From NCBI RefSeq assembly GCF_900099935.1, contig NZ_FNEK01000030.1, positions 1 to 63,717 on the forward strand: a stretch of DNA of 63,717 nucleotides, in the 5' to 3' direction. The translations under genes and the position numbers were made by a program. Shown one piece after another: positions 50,165 through 59,814 of this stretch. Each line of letters starts with the position of its first letter. Position 1 is the first letter of the stretch. Source of the stretch: Aliiruegeria lutimaris. Its GTDB lineage: Bacteria > Pseudomonadota > Alphaproteobacteria > Rhodobacterales > Rhodobacteraceae. Below the pieces are notes generated by a model. The model was not told where the DNA came from, made no database searches, and was given only the letters and a program-made list of their open reading frames with translations.

Positions 50165-52464
50165 GATCTTCGCCCCAAGCTCCGTCTGGCGCGCACAGAT
50201 TGCTTGCCCGTCGCGTCGTTCTGACCGGCCACGTGCAGGGGGTCGGGTTTCGCCCGCATGTCTATCGTCTCGCGGTGGCGCGCGGGTTGACGGGGTGGGT
50301 GCAAAACCGGATGGGCGCGGTCCATGCCCTTGTCGAGGGGCCGGAGGAGGCCGTGTCGCGCTTCCTGCGCGAGGTGGTGGAACAGGCGCCGCCCCTGTCG
50401 GATCCGCATCTCTCCGAGGCGGTTGAAACCGCTCCCGAGGGCGGCGGGAGCTTCACGATCCTCGAAAGCGATGCCGGTTCCGATGTCTCGATCTTCGTGC
50501 CGGCCGATACATCGGTTTGCCCGGACTGCCTGCGCGAGATGCGTGACCCCGGGGACCGGCGGTACAGATATCCTTTCATCAACTGCACGCAATGCGGGCC
50601 GCGCTACACGCTGATCGAGGCGATGCCCTATGACCGGGCCAACACGACGATGGCCGGTTTTCCGCTCTGCGAGGCCTGCCGCCGGGAATACGAGGACCCG
50701 TCGAACCGCCGCTTTCACGCCGAGCCCGTGGCTTGCCCGGATTGCGGTCCGTCGCTGCGCTTCGCGCGACAGGGCAAAACGGTGATCGCACAGACCGAGC
50801 CAGCCCTGGCCGCGACGGCCGCGGCGCTCAAGGCGGGGGATATCGTGGCCGTGCGCGGGATTGGCGGGTATCACCTGGTCTGCGATGCGCGCAACGAGGC
50901 GAGCGTGCAGCGGCTTCGCCAGCGCAAGCACCGTCCCGACAAGCCATTTGCCGTCTTGGTGCCCGAGGCTGGCGTTGACGGGCTGGATGGGGTTCGCGCG
51001 CTTGCACGGGTTTCTGCCCGAGCGGCCCGGGCGCTGTCGATGCCGCATCGCCCCATCGTTCTCATGCCCCGGCGCGAGGATGCGGAACTGGCCGCTTCGG
51101 TGGCGCCGGGCCTCGGCGTGTTGGGGCTTTTCCTGCCCTACAGCCCGCTGCACGTACTGCTGCTCGATGCGATCGGCGGGCCGCTGGTTGCGACCTCGGC
51201 CAATCCGAGCGGGGAGCCGGTGCTGACAACTCCCGCAGAGATCGAGGAACGGCTTTCCGGCGTGGCCGACGCGGTTCTGCACCATGATCGCCCGATTGCG
51301 CGCCCCGCGGACGATCCCGTGCTGCGCGAGATCGCGGGAACGGTTGTACCGCTGCGGCTCGGGCGCGGGAACGCCCCGGTAGAGCTGTCGCTTCCGTTTG
51401 CTTTGGAAAAAAACGCGCTGGCGCTCGGTGCCCAGATGAAAGCGACCGTCACGCTGGCCTTCGGAAACCGGGCCGTGATCTCACCCCATATCGGCGAGAT
51501 GGAGGCCGCGCGCAGCCTGCAAGTGCTCGAGGACGTGTCGCGCAGCCTGCAGAGCCTCTATGGCGCGCCAGCCGGCGTGCTGCTGTGCGACGCCCATCCC
51601 GGCTACACCACTCACCGCTGGGCGCGAAATCAGGGCCTGCCGGTGGTGCCGATCCTGCATCACCATGCCCATGCCTCGGCACTGGCGGCGGAATATCCCG
51701 ACGCAGTCGGCAACTGGTTGGTTTTTACCTGGGACGGTGTCGGCATGGGAACGGATGGCACGCTTTGGGGTGGGGATGTTCTTTGGGGGCGACCGGGAAA
51801 CTGGCGGCGCGTCGCGCGGTTCCGCCCCTTCCGCCTGACCGGGGGCGACCGGGCCGGTCGCGAGCCATGGCGCAGCGCCGCCGCGCTATGCTGGGCGGTT
51901 GGGCGGGATTTTCACAATACACCGGATGGGGGCGAGATTGCGCGGCGGGCCTGGGACAAGGGGATCAATACGCAGGAAACCACTGCCGCAGGCCGGATCT
52001 TCGACGCGGCGGCTTGCCTCGTGATCGGGCGAACGCATGTCAGCTTCGAGGCGCAAGCTCCGATGTTGCTAGAAACGCTTTCCGAAGGGATCGAAGGGCA
52101 GGCAACCCCCTTGCCGATTTCCTGCGGCGAGAGCGGTCTGCTGGAGGTCGATTGGGCACCGCTGTTGGACCCGCTCAACGACAGGCGGCGCTCCGAAGGT
52201 GAAAGAGCGGCCGGGTTCCATGCCAGCATGGCGCAGGTCGTGCCGGATCTGGCCCGGGCATTGGCCCGGCAATTCCCCTTCGGCCAGATCGGGCTGACAG
52301 GCGGCGTGTTTCAGAATGCCCGCCTCGTGCGGGAGATACTGAACCGGGCGGTCGGGTTGGAGGCCCCTCTGCGGATGCACCGGCATGTGCCCTGCAACGA
52401 TGCGGGGATTTCCTTCGGGCAGGTGGTTGAATATGCCGCGCGGGCGCGGGGAGAGGACGGATGA
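50161..52464 (+). CDS. hypF: Carbamoyltransferase HypF
   Basis: Encodes a 767-residue enzyme that uses carbamoyl phosphate to carbamoylate HypE, the source of the CN ligands. An acylphosphatase domain (GHVQGVGFRPHVYRLA, about residues 22-37) is followed by two zinc-finger-like Cys pairs (CPDC..CTQC and CEAC..CPDC), a YrdC-like domain (KHRPDKPFAVLVPE), and a Kae1-like domain with DAHPGYTTHRWA and HHHAHASALAAE. The length is normal for the family. It overlaps hypD and hypE by 4 bp each. Confidence 0.97.
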   Translation: MRSSPQAPSGAHRLLARRVVLTGHVQGVGFRPHVYRLAVARGLTGWVQNRMGAVHALVEGPEEAVSRFLREVVEQAPPLSDPHLSEAVETAPEGGGSFTILESDAGSDVSIFVPADTSVCPDCLREMRDPGDRRYRYPFINCTQCGPRYTLIEAMPYDRANTTMAGFPLCEACRREYEDPSNRRFHAEPVACPDCGPSLRFARQGKTVIAQTEPALAATAAALKAGDIVAVRGIGGYHLVCDARNEASVQRLRQRKHRPDKPFAVLVPEAGVDGLDGVRALARVSARAARALSMPHRPIVLMPRREDAELAASVAPGLGVLGLFLPYSPLHVLLLDAIGGPLVATSANPSGEPVLTTPAEIEERLSGVADAVLHHDRPIARPADDPVLREIAGTVVPLRLGRGNAPVELSLPFALEKNALALGAQMKATVTLAFGNRAVISPHIGEMEAARSLQVLEDVSRSLQSLYGAPAGVLLCDAHPGYTTHRWARNQGLPVVPILHHHAHASALAAEYPDAVGNWLVFTWDGVGMGTDGTLWGGDVLWGRPGNWRRVARFRPFRLTGGDRAGREPWRSAAALCWAVGRDFHNTPDGGEIARRAWDKGINTQETTAAGRIFDAAACLVIGRTHVSFEAQAPMLLETLSEGIEGQATPLPISCGESGLLEVDWAPLLDPLNDRRRSEGERAAGFHASMAQVVPDLARALARQFPFGQIGLTGGVFQNARLVREILNRAVGLEAPLRMHRHVPCNDAGISFGQVVEYAARARGEDG

Positions 52465-53477
52465 AGCTTGAGGACAGCCACATATCGCTGGCCCACGGCA
52501 ATGGCGGGCGGTTCATGCGCGAGCTGATCGACGAAGTCTTTGCCCGGCACCTGTCGAATGACACGCTGGACACCAACGCAGATTCCGTCGCGCTCTCCCT
52601 TCCGGGCGAGCGGATCATGTTCACGACCGACGGTTTTACCGTCCAGCCGCTGGAGTTTCCCGGCGGTTCCATCGGCTCGCTCGCCGTGCATGGCACGACC
52701 AATGACCTCGCGGTTGCGGGCGCAGACCCGCTCTTCCTGAGCCTGAATGCCTTTATCGAGGAGGGGGTGGAGGTTGCGCTGCTCGAACGCATCGTGGCCG
52801 ATCTGGGCCGGGCTGCCACAGAGACTGGCGTCCGTGTCGCCGCCGGCGATACCAAGGTGCTCCCGAGGGGGCAGGGGGGCGGGATCTATCTCGCAACAAC
52901 CGGCATCGGCGTCTATCGGCATCCGGGTGTGCTGGCGATGAACGAGATCCGGGCGGGCGACGTAATGCTGGTGAGCGGGCCGATTGGCGATCACGGTATC
53001 GCGGTCATGCTCGCGCGTGAGCAGTTCGGATTGCGGGGCGACATCCGGTCCGACGCGGCCAGCGTGCTGCCGCTCACACGGGCTCTGCGCGCGGTGCCGG
53101 GTGTCCGTTTCATGCGGGATCCCACGCGCGGAGGGCTGGTTTCGGTCGCCCATGAAATAGCGCGCGCAACCGGGCTGGAAATCACCCTTGATGAGCCGTC
53201 GATTCCCGTTCGGCCGGCCGTAACAACCGTCTGCGACATGCTGGGATATGACCCGTTTTATCTGGCTTGCGAGGGAAGGGTGGTTGCGGTCGTGGCGCCG
53301 GATGCGGCGGCAGAGGCCTTGCGCGCGTGGAAGGCGCTGCCGGGTGGGGGAGATGCGTCCGTGATTGGCGAGATGCGCGCGTTGGTGCATGGCGGCCGGG
53401 TCTTGCTGAAGACGGAGCTCGGCGGGCTGCGCATTCTCGAAGAGCTGGAAGACGATCCGTTGCCGCGGATCTGCTAA
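52461..53477 (+). CDS. hypE: Hydrogenase expression/formation protein HypE
   Basis: Encodes a 338-residue PurM-fold enzyme that dehydrates a C-terminal thiocarboxamide to thiocyanate. SLAHGNGGRFMRELI is the N-terminal family motif, FTTDGFTVQPLEFPGGSIG follows, and the protein ends with the required PRIC, whose Cys is the carbamoyl acceptor. It is the last gene of hypCABDFE. Confidence 0.97.
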   Translation: MKLEDSHISLAHGNGGRFMRELIDEVFARHLSNDTLDTNADSVALSLPGERIMFTTDGFTVQPLEFPGGSIGSLAVHGTTNDLAVAGADPLFLSLNAFIEEGVEVALLERIVADLGRAATETGVRVAAGDTKVLPRGQGGGIYLATTGIGVYRHPGVLAMNEIRAGDVMLVSGPIGDHGIAVMLAREQFGLRGDIRSDAASVLPLTRALRAVPGVRFMRDPTRGGLVSVAHEIARATGLEITLDEPSIPVRPAVTTVCDMLGYDPFYLACEGRVVAVVAPDAAAEALRAWKALPGGGDASVIGEMRALVHGGRVLLKTELGGLRILEELEDDPLPRIC

Positions 53478-53527
53478 CGGCTTTCCCCGGCACCCAAGGA
53501 GAGACCGGGACGTTGAGCAAGGGAGGA

Positions 53528-53558
53528 ACGCCCCGCCCGAAAAAACCGGGCGGGGCGT
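53528..53558. terminator. Bidirectional terminator between hypE and pta
   Basis: A perfect 12-bp stem (ACGCCCCGCCCG with CGGGCGGGGCGT) has a 7-nt A-rich loop. It lies between the convergent hypE and pta genes and can form in both transcripts. No long T-run follows it. Confidence 0.75.
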
Positions 53559-53562
53559 CGGG

Positions 53563-55698
53563 TCAGACTGCCTGGGCGGTGGGAACCGCAGGAGCGTTCT
53601 GGGTTCCGGCCTGAATGGCGGTCAGCGCGATCGTGTAGACGATGTCTTCGACCAGCGCGCCGCGCGACAGGTCGTTCACCGGCTTGCGCAGGCCCTGCAG
53701 CATCGGGCCGACGCTGACCACGCCGGCAGAGCGCTGCACGGCCTTGTAGGTGGTGTTGCCGGTGTTGAGATCGGGGAAGATGAACACGTTCGCGCGGCCG
53801 GCAACGGCGCTATCGGGCGCCTTCTGACGACCGACGCTCTCGACCGAGGCGGCGTCGTATTGCATCGGGCCGTCGATCAGCAGATCGGGGCGCAGGCTCT
53901 GGGCCAGACGGGTTGCATCGCGCACCTTTTCCACGTCCGAGCCGGTACCCGAGCCGCCGGTCGAATAGGAGATCATCGCCACGCGCGGCTCGATGCCGAA
54001 GGCGATGGCGGTCTCGGCGGACTGGATCGCGATGGTTGCAAGCTCCTGCGCCGACGGATCGGGGTTGATCGCGCAGTCGCCATAGATCAGCACCTCGGTC
54101 GGCATCAGCATGAAGAACACACTGGAGACGATCCCGGCGCCGGGCTGGGTCTTGATGAGTTGCAGTGCCGGGCGCACCGTGTCGGCAGTGGTGTGGATGG
54201 TGCCGGAAACAAGCCCGTCCACATGCCCCTCGGTCACCATCATGGTGCCGAGCACGACCGTGTCCTCCAGCTGTTCCTGCGCCTTTTCGAGCGTCAGCCC
54301 CTTGTGCTTGCGCATTTCCAGCAGCGGCGCGACATAGCGGGTGCGGATCGAGGCCGGGTCGATGATCTCGAGATTGGACGGCAGCGACAGGCCCAGCTTC
54401 GCGGCCTTGCCTGCAATCCGGTTGGGGGCGCCGAGCAGGACGCAGCGCGCGATCTGCTTCTCGGCACATTTGATCGCCGCGGCGATGGTGCGCGGTTCCT
54501 CGCCCTCGGGCAGCACGATCCGGCGATCCGCGCCGCGGGCCAGCTGCACCAGCTGGTGGCGGAAAGCGGATGGCGAAAGCAGCGAACGGGACGGCGCGCC
54601 GATCCGCTTCAACAGCGAGGATACGTCGATCCGGTCGGCGATGAAGCTGATCACCCGCTCCATCTGGTGGCTGTCATCGGCGCTGACATGGCAGTCCAGC
54701 TTCGCGAGCTGCGCCGCAACGTGGTAGGTGTCGTCAGTGGCCAGGAAGATCGGAAGGCCGGCCTCCACCGCGGGTTTCATGGTCTCGGTCACGATCGTGT
54801 CGGGACGGTTGCCGCAGGTCAGCAACAGCCCCGCCAGCCGGGTGCCGTTCAGGAAAGCGAGCGAGGCGGCAAGGCAGATATCGGCTCGGTCGCCCGGGGT
54901 AACGAGCAGCGCGCCATTTGCAAGGGTTGGCAGCACCAGCTCGACCGAGCGGGCGGCAACCACGACTTCGCTGACACGCCCGGCGGCCATGGCGCCTTCG
55001 TTCACAACGGTCAGATTCAGTGCGTCGACCATTTCCTGCAGGCGCGGTGCATAAAGGCTCGAATTGAACGGGATGGTCCCCAGAACGGGCAGGTTGGGGC
55101 CGAGATCCGCCTGCATGAGACCCTGCAACTGGTCGGGGTCGGTTCCCGCGGACACCTTGTTGACCAGGATGCCGGCATAGCCGTCTTCGACATCGGTCGA
55201 TTCCTCGGCATTGCCGAACTGGCGGGCCACCCGCCGGACGAGGTCTCCGATATCGTCCGCCGAGGGACGGTTCGCGTTGACCACGGGCACAAGGTCCGCA
55301 CCGAGCGCGCGGCACATCGCGGCGTTCACGGGCAGGGCGAGCGTGTCGGTCTCCACCGCGACAAGGCCTTCGACGACAAGGATGTCGTGATCGCCGTTCA
55401 ACTCGTCCAACAGGTCGACGACCTCGTCCATGAGAGCGTCCATCTCGCCGGCGGCGATCAGGTCCTTGGCGCGGGAGAGCGGCAGCGTCCCCGTGACCGG
55501 CAACTTGCACAGATCGCGCGCGAAGGCGACGGAGGGATCGCTCGTTCCGCGCGCCCCGATCGGCGATTGGCTTATGGGCTTGGAGAACGCGACACTCAGT
55601 CCCTCGCGCTGCAAGGCGCGGACCAGACCGAGCGCCATGGAAGTCAGGCCGGCATCGTGGTTGGAAGAGGCGAGAAAGAGTACTTTTCTGGGAGGCAT
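53563..55698 (-). CDS. pta: Phosphate acetyltransferase Pta (long form)
   Basis: Encodes a 711-residue enzyme interconverting acetyl-CoA and acetyl phosphate. The N-terminal P-loop-like domain starts LFLASSNHDAGLTSMALGLV (AAA_26/BioD-like). A DRTGG domain lies in the middle (about residues 215-320). The catalytic PTA_PTB domain takes up the last ~330 residues, with DGLVSGTIHTTADTVRPAL, SYSTGGSGTGSDVEKV and FPDLNTGNTTYKAVQRSAG. No acetate kinase gene adjoins it, so acetyl phosphate may feed other enzymes or ackA may lie elsewhere. Confidence 0.96.
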   Translation of the reverse strand: MPPRKVLFLASSNHDAGLTSMALGLVRALQREGLSVAFSKPISQSPIGARGTSDPSVAFARDLCKLPVTGTLPLSRAKDLIAAGEMDALMDEVVDLLDELNGDHDILVVEGLVAVETDTLALPVNAAMCRALGADLVPVVNANRPSADDIGDLVRRVARQFGNAEESTDVEDGYAGILVNKVSAGTDPDQLQGLMQADLGPNLPVLGTIPFNSSLYAPRLQEMVDALNLTVVNEGAMAAGRVSEVVVAARSVELVLPTLANGALLVTPGDRADICLAASLAFLNGTRLAGLLLTCGNRPDTIVTETMKPAVEAGLPIFLATDDTYHVAAQLAKLDCHVSADDSHQMERVISFIADRIDVSSLLKRIGAPSRSLLSPSAFRHQLVQLARGADRRIVLPEGEEPRTIAAAIKCAEKQIARCVLLGAPNRIAGKAAKLGLSLPSNLEIIDPASIRTRYVAPLLEMRKHKGLTLEKAQEQLEDTVVLGTMMVTEGHVDGLVSGTIHTTADTVRPALQLIKTQPGAGIVSSVFFMLMPTEVLIYGDCAINPDPSAQELATIAIQSAETAIAFGIEPRVAMISYSTGGSGTGSDVEKVRDATRLAQSLRPDLLIDGPMQYDAASVESVGRQKAPDSAVAGRANVFIFPDLNTGNTTYKAVQRSAGVVSVGPMLQGLRKPVNDLSRGALVEDIVYTIALTAIQAGTQNAPAVPTAQAV

Positions 55699-55998
55699 TT
55701 CGGACGTCCGGTGCAGTTGAGGCTCGCAAGCGTCGCGCGTTCAGCAGACAGAAGGCCACGCATGCGTGCAGAATTCGTTAAAATGATATAAGGAGCTGGC
55801 TCCGGCAGCACTACCCGCCCGTTGTGCACACCGGCATGCCGCCCGCTGCATATGCATTGTTGCGATGCAGAAAAATCGGGCACGCACGATTGCATTTTCC
55901 ACGATGCGACGCCATTGCTGCGTGCTGCGCCCACTCTGTCATTGGCGCCACGCTCAGTTCAAAAAAAGGGGTGCCTACCCCCGGAAGGTCAGGATTTC
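55699..55998. other. Divergent promoter region pta / U32 gene
   Basis: There is no gene in these 300 bp; the region holds the promoters of both flanking genes. It is noticeably less GC-rich than its surroundings around 55780-55960. I see no clear palindromic operator. Confidence 0.5.
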
Positions 55999-57669
55999 AT
56001 GAAGACGCAGACGCCCCGCAGATCCGAATTGCTCATGCCGGCCGGCTCGCTCGAACGGCTGAAGATCGCCGTGCAATATGGCGCCGATGCGGTCTATCTC
56101 GGCACGCCGGACATGTCCCTGCGCACGAAATCCAAGTTCTCGCTCGAAGACGTCAAGACCGGCATCGCCTATGCCCATGCCCATGGCGTGCGGGTCTACC
56201 TGACGCTGAACCTCTTCACGCATAACAAGGATATCGCCAAGCTGGCCGATTACACGCAGGTGCTGCGCGAAATGCGCCCCGACGGGGTGATCGTGGCCGA
56301 TCCGGGCGTGTTCCGCTACCTGCGCAAACACGCGCCCGAGCTGTCGCTGCATGTCTCGACGCAGGCCAATGTCTGCTCCTGGCTGACGGTGAATTACTGG
56401 AAGGAAGAGGGTGCGGAACTGGTGGTGCTGGCCCGCGAGGTGAGCTTTGCCGAGCTGGCCGAGATCCGCGAGCACTGCCCCGATATCCGGCTGGAGACCT
56501 TCGTGCATGGTGCCATGTGCATGACTTATTCGGGGCGCTGCCTGCTGTCGAACTACCTTGCTGAGCGTGGCGCCAACCAGGGCAATTGCGCCAATTCCTG
56601 TCGCTGGATGTACAAGCTCCACCTGCGGCTGAAGGATGGCACGTCGCAGGAGATCGAGCTGAACGAACACAATAGCGAGCTGTTCGAGTTCCTGCTGGAG
56701 GAGGGCGTCCGCCCCGGCGAGTTCATGGCGCTGGAGGAGGATATGCGCGGCAGCTACATCCTCAACTCCAAGGATATGTGCCTGATGCCGAAGCTCGACC
56801 AGCTTCTGGAGATCGGCGTGGACAGCCTCAAGGTCGAGGGCCGCAACAAGAGCGCCTATTACGTGGCCAGCGTCACCCGCGCCTATCGCCGGGCCATTGA
56901 CGCCTGGTATCGCGATCCGGAGGGCTGGGCGCCCGAGCCGTTCATGGCCGAGCTGGAAGGGGCGACCAACCGCGGCTTTACCATCGGCTTCCACGAGGGA
57001 CGGCTGAAGAACCACGCCCATAATTACGACCACACCCGCTCGACCGCGCCGTGGGAATACGCGGCCATGGTCGGGGAGGTGCGCGATGACGGGCTGGTGC
57101 TGAACGTCAAGAACCGCATCGATGCGGGCGACGTGATGGAATTCCTGCCGCCCGATCCGGCGTTGGAGACGGTCCTGCTGCGCCTCTATGCCTTCGAGAT
57201 CGACGGCGAGGACGAGACCATGGAGGTGGTGCACGGTTCACTCGGCCACCGCGTTTTCGTGCCGTGGAGCGCCTTTGACCGGGAGGACCCGGAGGTGATC
57301 CGCAAGGCGTTCCCGCCGATGACCATCGTTCGCAAGGAATCGATGTTGCCCGAGGATGACTGGGCCCGCATCCGGTTGGACAAGACCGCGCAGAAGATCG
57401 AGCTGGGCCAGGAGGGGCGCGAGAAAGCCTATCGCCGGCAGGTGAAGGCGCTGCAGGAGACGATCTCGGACGAGGCGGTCGCGCAGCGCGCCCACTCATC
57501 GCGCACGGGCGTGGAGCGCTGCTGCGGGCGTGGCTGCAATGGCTGCCTGATGTTCTGGAACGATCCGGAATATGCCCGCGCGCGGGAGGTGCTCGCCGCG
57601 CGCAAACATGGCGAATTGCTGGAACGCGATGGCCGCGCGCCGCCACTGCCGCCGATCGTCTCCACGTAG
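55999..57669 (+). CDS. U32-family iron-sulfur protein (YegQ/TrhP-like)
   Basis: Encodes 556 residues of the peptidase U32 family, now known mainly for FeS enzymes of tRNA/rRNA or ubiquinone hydroxylation. ELLMPAGSLERLKIAVQYGA is the N-terminal signature. The cluster-binding cysteines lie in HGAMCMTYSGRCLLSNYLAE, then NQGNCANSCRWM and DMCLMPKLD. A distal cysteine group RCCGRGCNGC lies near residue 510. GGAAGG/AGGA precede the ATG at 55999. The last ~10 codons (APPLPPIVST) lie on DNA that, on the other strand, encodes part of a hydantoinase-B remnant. The original C terminus may therefore have been replaced. Confidence 0.9.
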   Translation: MKTQTPRRSELLMPAGSLERLKIAVQYGADAVYLGTPDMSLRTKSKFSLEDVKTGIAYAHAHGVRVYLTLNLFTHNKDIAKLADYTQVLREMRPDGVIVADPGVFRYLRKHAPELSLHVSTQANVCSWLTVNYWKEEGAELVVLAREVSFAELAEIREHCPDIRLETFVHGAMCMTYSGRCLLSNYLAERGANQGNCANSCRWMYKLHLRLKDGTSQEIELNEHNSELFEFLLEEGVRPGEFMALEEDMRGSYILNSKDMCLMPKLDQLLEIGVDSLKVEGRNKSAYYVASVTRAYRRAIDAWYRDPEGWAPEPFMAELEGATNRGFTIGFHEGRLKNHAHNYDHTRSTAPWEYAAMVGEVRDDGLVLNVKNRIDAGDVMEFLPPDPALETVLLRLYAFEIDGEDETMEVVHGSLGHRVFVPWSAFDREDPEVIRKAFPPMTIVRKESMLPEDDWARIRLDKTAQKIELGQEGREKAYRRQVKALQETISDEAVAQRAHSSRTGVERCCGRGCNGCLMFWNDPEYARAREVLAARKHGELLERDGRAPPLPPIVST

Positions 57670-58085
57670 ACCCAGATATTGCCGTCCTTGTCGGTGCCGT
57701 TAAAGATCGCGTCGGCGCGGCAGCCATTGCCAGCGGCCATGACCTTGCCCGGCAGGGCCTCGGACAGCGCGCCATAGACTACGTCGCAGACCTGTTGCGC
57801 CGCCGCGATGCGGCCGTCGACCGCTGCGGGGGGCTCGCAGTTCAGGATCGAGCCGTTCGGCGCGGTGACCGTCAGCGGGCGGGCATGGCCGGCATTGGGC
57901 AGGATGGTCGGATCCAGCACCGCCTTGACGGTGTAGAAGCAGGCCGCCAGCAGCGAGGTGTAGATCAGGTTCAAATCGCCGCGCACCTGCGGCGGGCCGT
58001 CGAAATCCAGCGCCATCTCATCGCCCTCGACGGTGATCTCGACCGGGAAAGTCAAGCTTTCCGGGCGCTGGTTGCTGTCGAAGCT
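57636..58085 (-). pseudogene. Hydantoinase B / oxoprolinase (HyuB) gene fragment
   Basis: A minus-strand frame encodes ~140 residues from the middle of a HyuB-type hydantoinase subunit. It includes VEITVEGDEMALDFDGPPQV, DLNLIYTSLLAACFYTVKAV, LPNAGHARPLTVTAPNGSIL, PPAAVDGRIAAAQQVCDVV, and ends in YVETIGGSGGA. Both the ~350 residues before and the C-terminal part after this are missing. Homology stops at about 57636, inside the end of the U32 gene, and upstream at about 58085. No ribosome site precedes it. It is a relic of a larger gene, probably left by a deletion. Confidence 0.8.
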
Positions 58086-58245
58086 GTCCCGTACGCTCCC
58101 TGGGATTCCGGATCGTCGACGCCTGAACAGGCACCGCCGGCTGGTAGCTGACCTTGGTTAGATCTCGACCGCCCCAAGATTGTGTCGGCGGAATTCATCT
58201 CTATATCGAAACCATGTACCGGATCAGTTCCAGGAGATGAGATCC

Positions 58246-59151
58246 ATGGGATATGCGAAAACGGCCGCCCTGATGGCGGCGATGACCGCCCTGTTCATGG
58301 GGATTGGCTACCTTCTAGGCGGCTCCGGCGGGATGTTTTTTGCGCTGATCATGGCGGCCGGGATGAATGCGTTTTCCTGGTGGAACTCCGACAAGATGGT
58401 GCTCCGGATGCATAATGCCCGGCCCGTGAGCGGCAATGATCCGCACGGGCTTGTCCGGATGGTTGCCGATCTGGCCGACAATGCCGGCCTGCCGATGCCT
58501 GCCGTCTACGTGATCGATACGCCCCAGCCCAACGCCTTCGCTACCGGCCGCAATCCGGACAATGCCGCCGTGGCAGTGACGACCGGCCTGATGCGCAGCC
58601 TCTCGCGCGAGGAACTGGCCGGGGTCATCGCGCATGAGCTGGCCCATATCCGCAACCATGACACGGCGATCATGACCGTCACGGCGACCTTTGCCGGCGC
58701 GATCACGATGCTTGCAAATTTCGCGCTGTTCTTCGGTGGCCGCCGGGACGAGGGGCCGGGTATTGTCGGTACGCTGGCGCTCATGCTCCTCGCTCCGCTC
58801 GCCGCGGGATTGGTCCAGATGGCGATCAGCCGGACGCGCGAATATGCCGCCGACAAGGCCGGGGCCGAGATCTGCGGCCAACCGAACTGGCTGGCCGATG
58901 CGCTGGAGCGGATCCAGGCCGGGGCATCGCGGATCGACAATGATGCCGCGGAGCGCAATCCGGCCACGGCCCATATGTTCATCATCAACCCGCTGCACGC
59001 CCATGCGCGCGACAACCTGTTTGCGACCCATCCCTCGACGGCCAACCGCGTTGCGGCCTTGCGGCAGATGGCCGGCGCAAACCCCACGGTTCGCTCCCGC
59101 ATCCCGGTTCATGCACGCGGGCAAAAGCCGCGTTCCGGGCCTTGGGACTAG
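58246..59151 (+). CDS. htpX: Membrane zinc metalloprotease HtpX
   Basis: Encodes a 301-residue membrane protease of quality control. There are two N-terminal helices (about residues 5-20 and 22-40), the zinc site [13 protein letters not shown] near residue 133 with the third ligand Glu in [13 protein letters not shown], two further membrane segments between them, and the C-terminal [13 protein letters not shown]. The ATG at 58246 is best: AGGAG lies 9 nt upstream, whereas the ATG at 58237 abuts it. In this order it follows the hyuB remnant, with an independent promoter expected. Confidence 0.95.
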   Translation: MGYAKTAALMAAMTALFMGIGYLLGGSGGMFFALIMAAGMNAFSWWNSDKMVLRMHNARPVSGNDPHGLVRMVADLADNAGLPMPAVYVIDTPQPNAFATGRNPDNAAVAVTTGLMRSLSREELAGVIAHELAHIRNHDTAIMTVTATFAGAITMLANFALFFGGRRDEGPGIVGTLALMLLAPLAAGLVQMAISRTREYAADKAGAEICGQPNWLADALERIQAGASRIDNDAAERNPATAHMFIINPLHAHARDNLFATHPSTANRVAALRQMAGANPTVRSRIPVHARGQKPRSGPWD

Positions 59152-59268
59152 CGTCGCCGGGACCAGGGAAGGGATTGGCCGGCTGCAAGAAAAACCGCGC
59201 CGGGCCGCTCCACATTTGGCTGGATCGGACTATTTCTCAAGGAAGAGGAAGAAGGGAAATCTGGCCGG

Positions 59269-59814
59269 ATGATACGAAACACGTTGATTGCACTCGCCCT
59301 CGCAGTCGTTGGAACCGCCGTCTCTGGTGAAACATTGATGACCCGAAACTTGCAGCCCGCCGCCGATCTGAGTTGGACCTACGTGGCCGATAACGTCATG
59401 GGCGGTGTATCCGAAGGCCAATCCGGCGTTGGCGAAGACAGTGGACAGTCTTTCGTTCGACTGTCGGGAGACGTCAGCACCCAGAACCGCGGCGGCTTCA
59501 TCCAGGTCCGGACCATGATTGACCCGGTGGAGGCGGATGCGCAGGGGCTGGTCTTGAAGGTGCGCGGCAACGGGGAACGTTATTTCATCCACCTGCGTAC
59601 CCGGTCGACACTTCTGCCATGGCAGTATTATCAGGCCGGGTTCGAGACCGGATCCGACTGGCGCGAAGTAAAGCTGCCGTGGTCGGCATTCGAACCGTCG
59701 GGCCAGTTGCTTCCCGGCCGCGTGACCCCGGAGACGATCAAGTCGGTGGGGCTGGTCGCCTTTGGTCGCGACCACAGCGCCGATGTGTCATTGGCCGAGA
59801 TCGGATTGTACTAG
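59269..59814 (+). CDS. CIA30-family exported protein
   Basis: Encodes 181 residues. A signal peptide (MIRNTLIALALAVVGTAVSG) is followed by a CIA30-type galactose-binding-like beta-sandwich: WTYVADNVMGGVSEGQSGV, LSGDVSTQNRGGFIQVRT, DAQGLVLKVRGNGERYF, FETGSDWREVKLPWSAF. The family is named after a complex I assembly factor, but bacterial exported members are uncharacterised. A terminator follows at 59898-59921. Confidence 0.85.
   Translation: MIRNTLIALALAVVGTAVSGETLMTRNLQPAADLSWTYVADNVMGGVSEGQSGVGEDSGQSFVRLSGDVSTQNRGGFIQVRTMIDPVEADAQGLVLKVRGNGERYFIHLRTRSTLLPWQYYQAGFETGSDWREVKLPWSAFEPSGQLLPGRVTPETIKSVGLVAFGRDHSADVSLAEIGLY

Noticed and set aside
58160-58215. Possible sigma-32 promoter before htpX (CTTG-N17-CCAAGAT)
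   Set aside because: The second box fits the consensus poorly compared with the rpoH candidate, and many similar matches are expected by chance.
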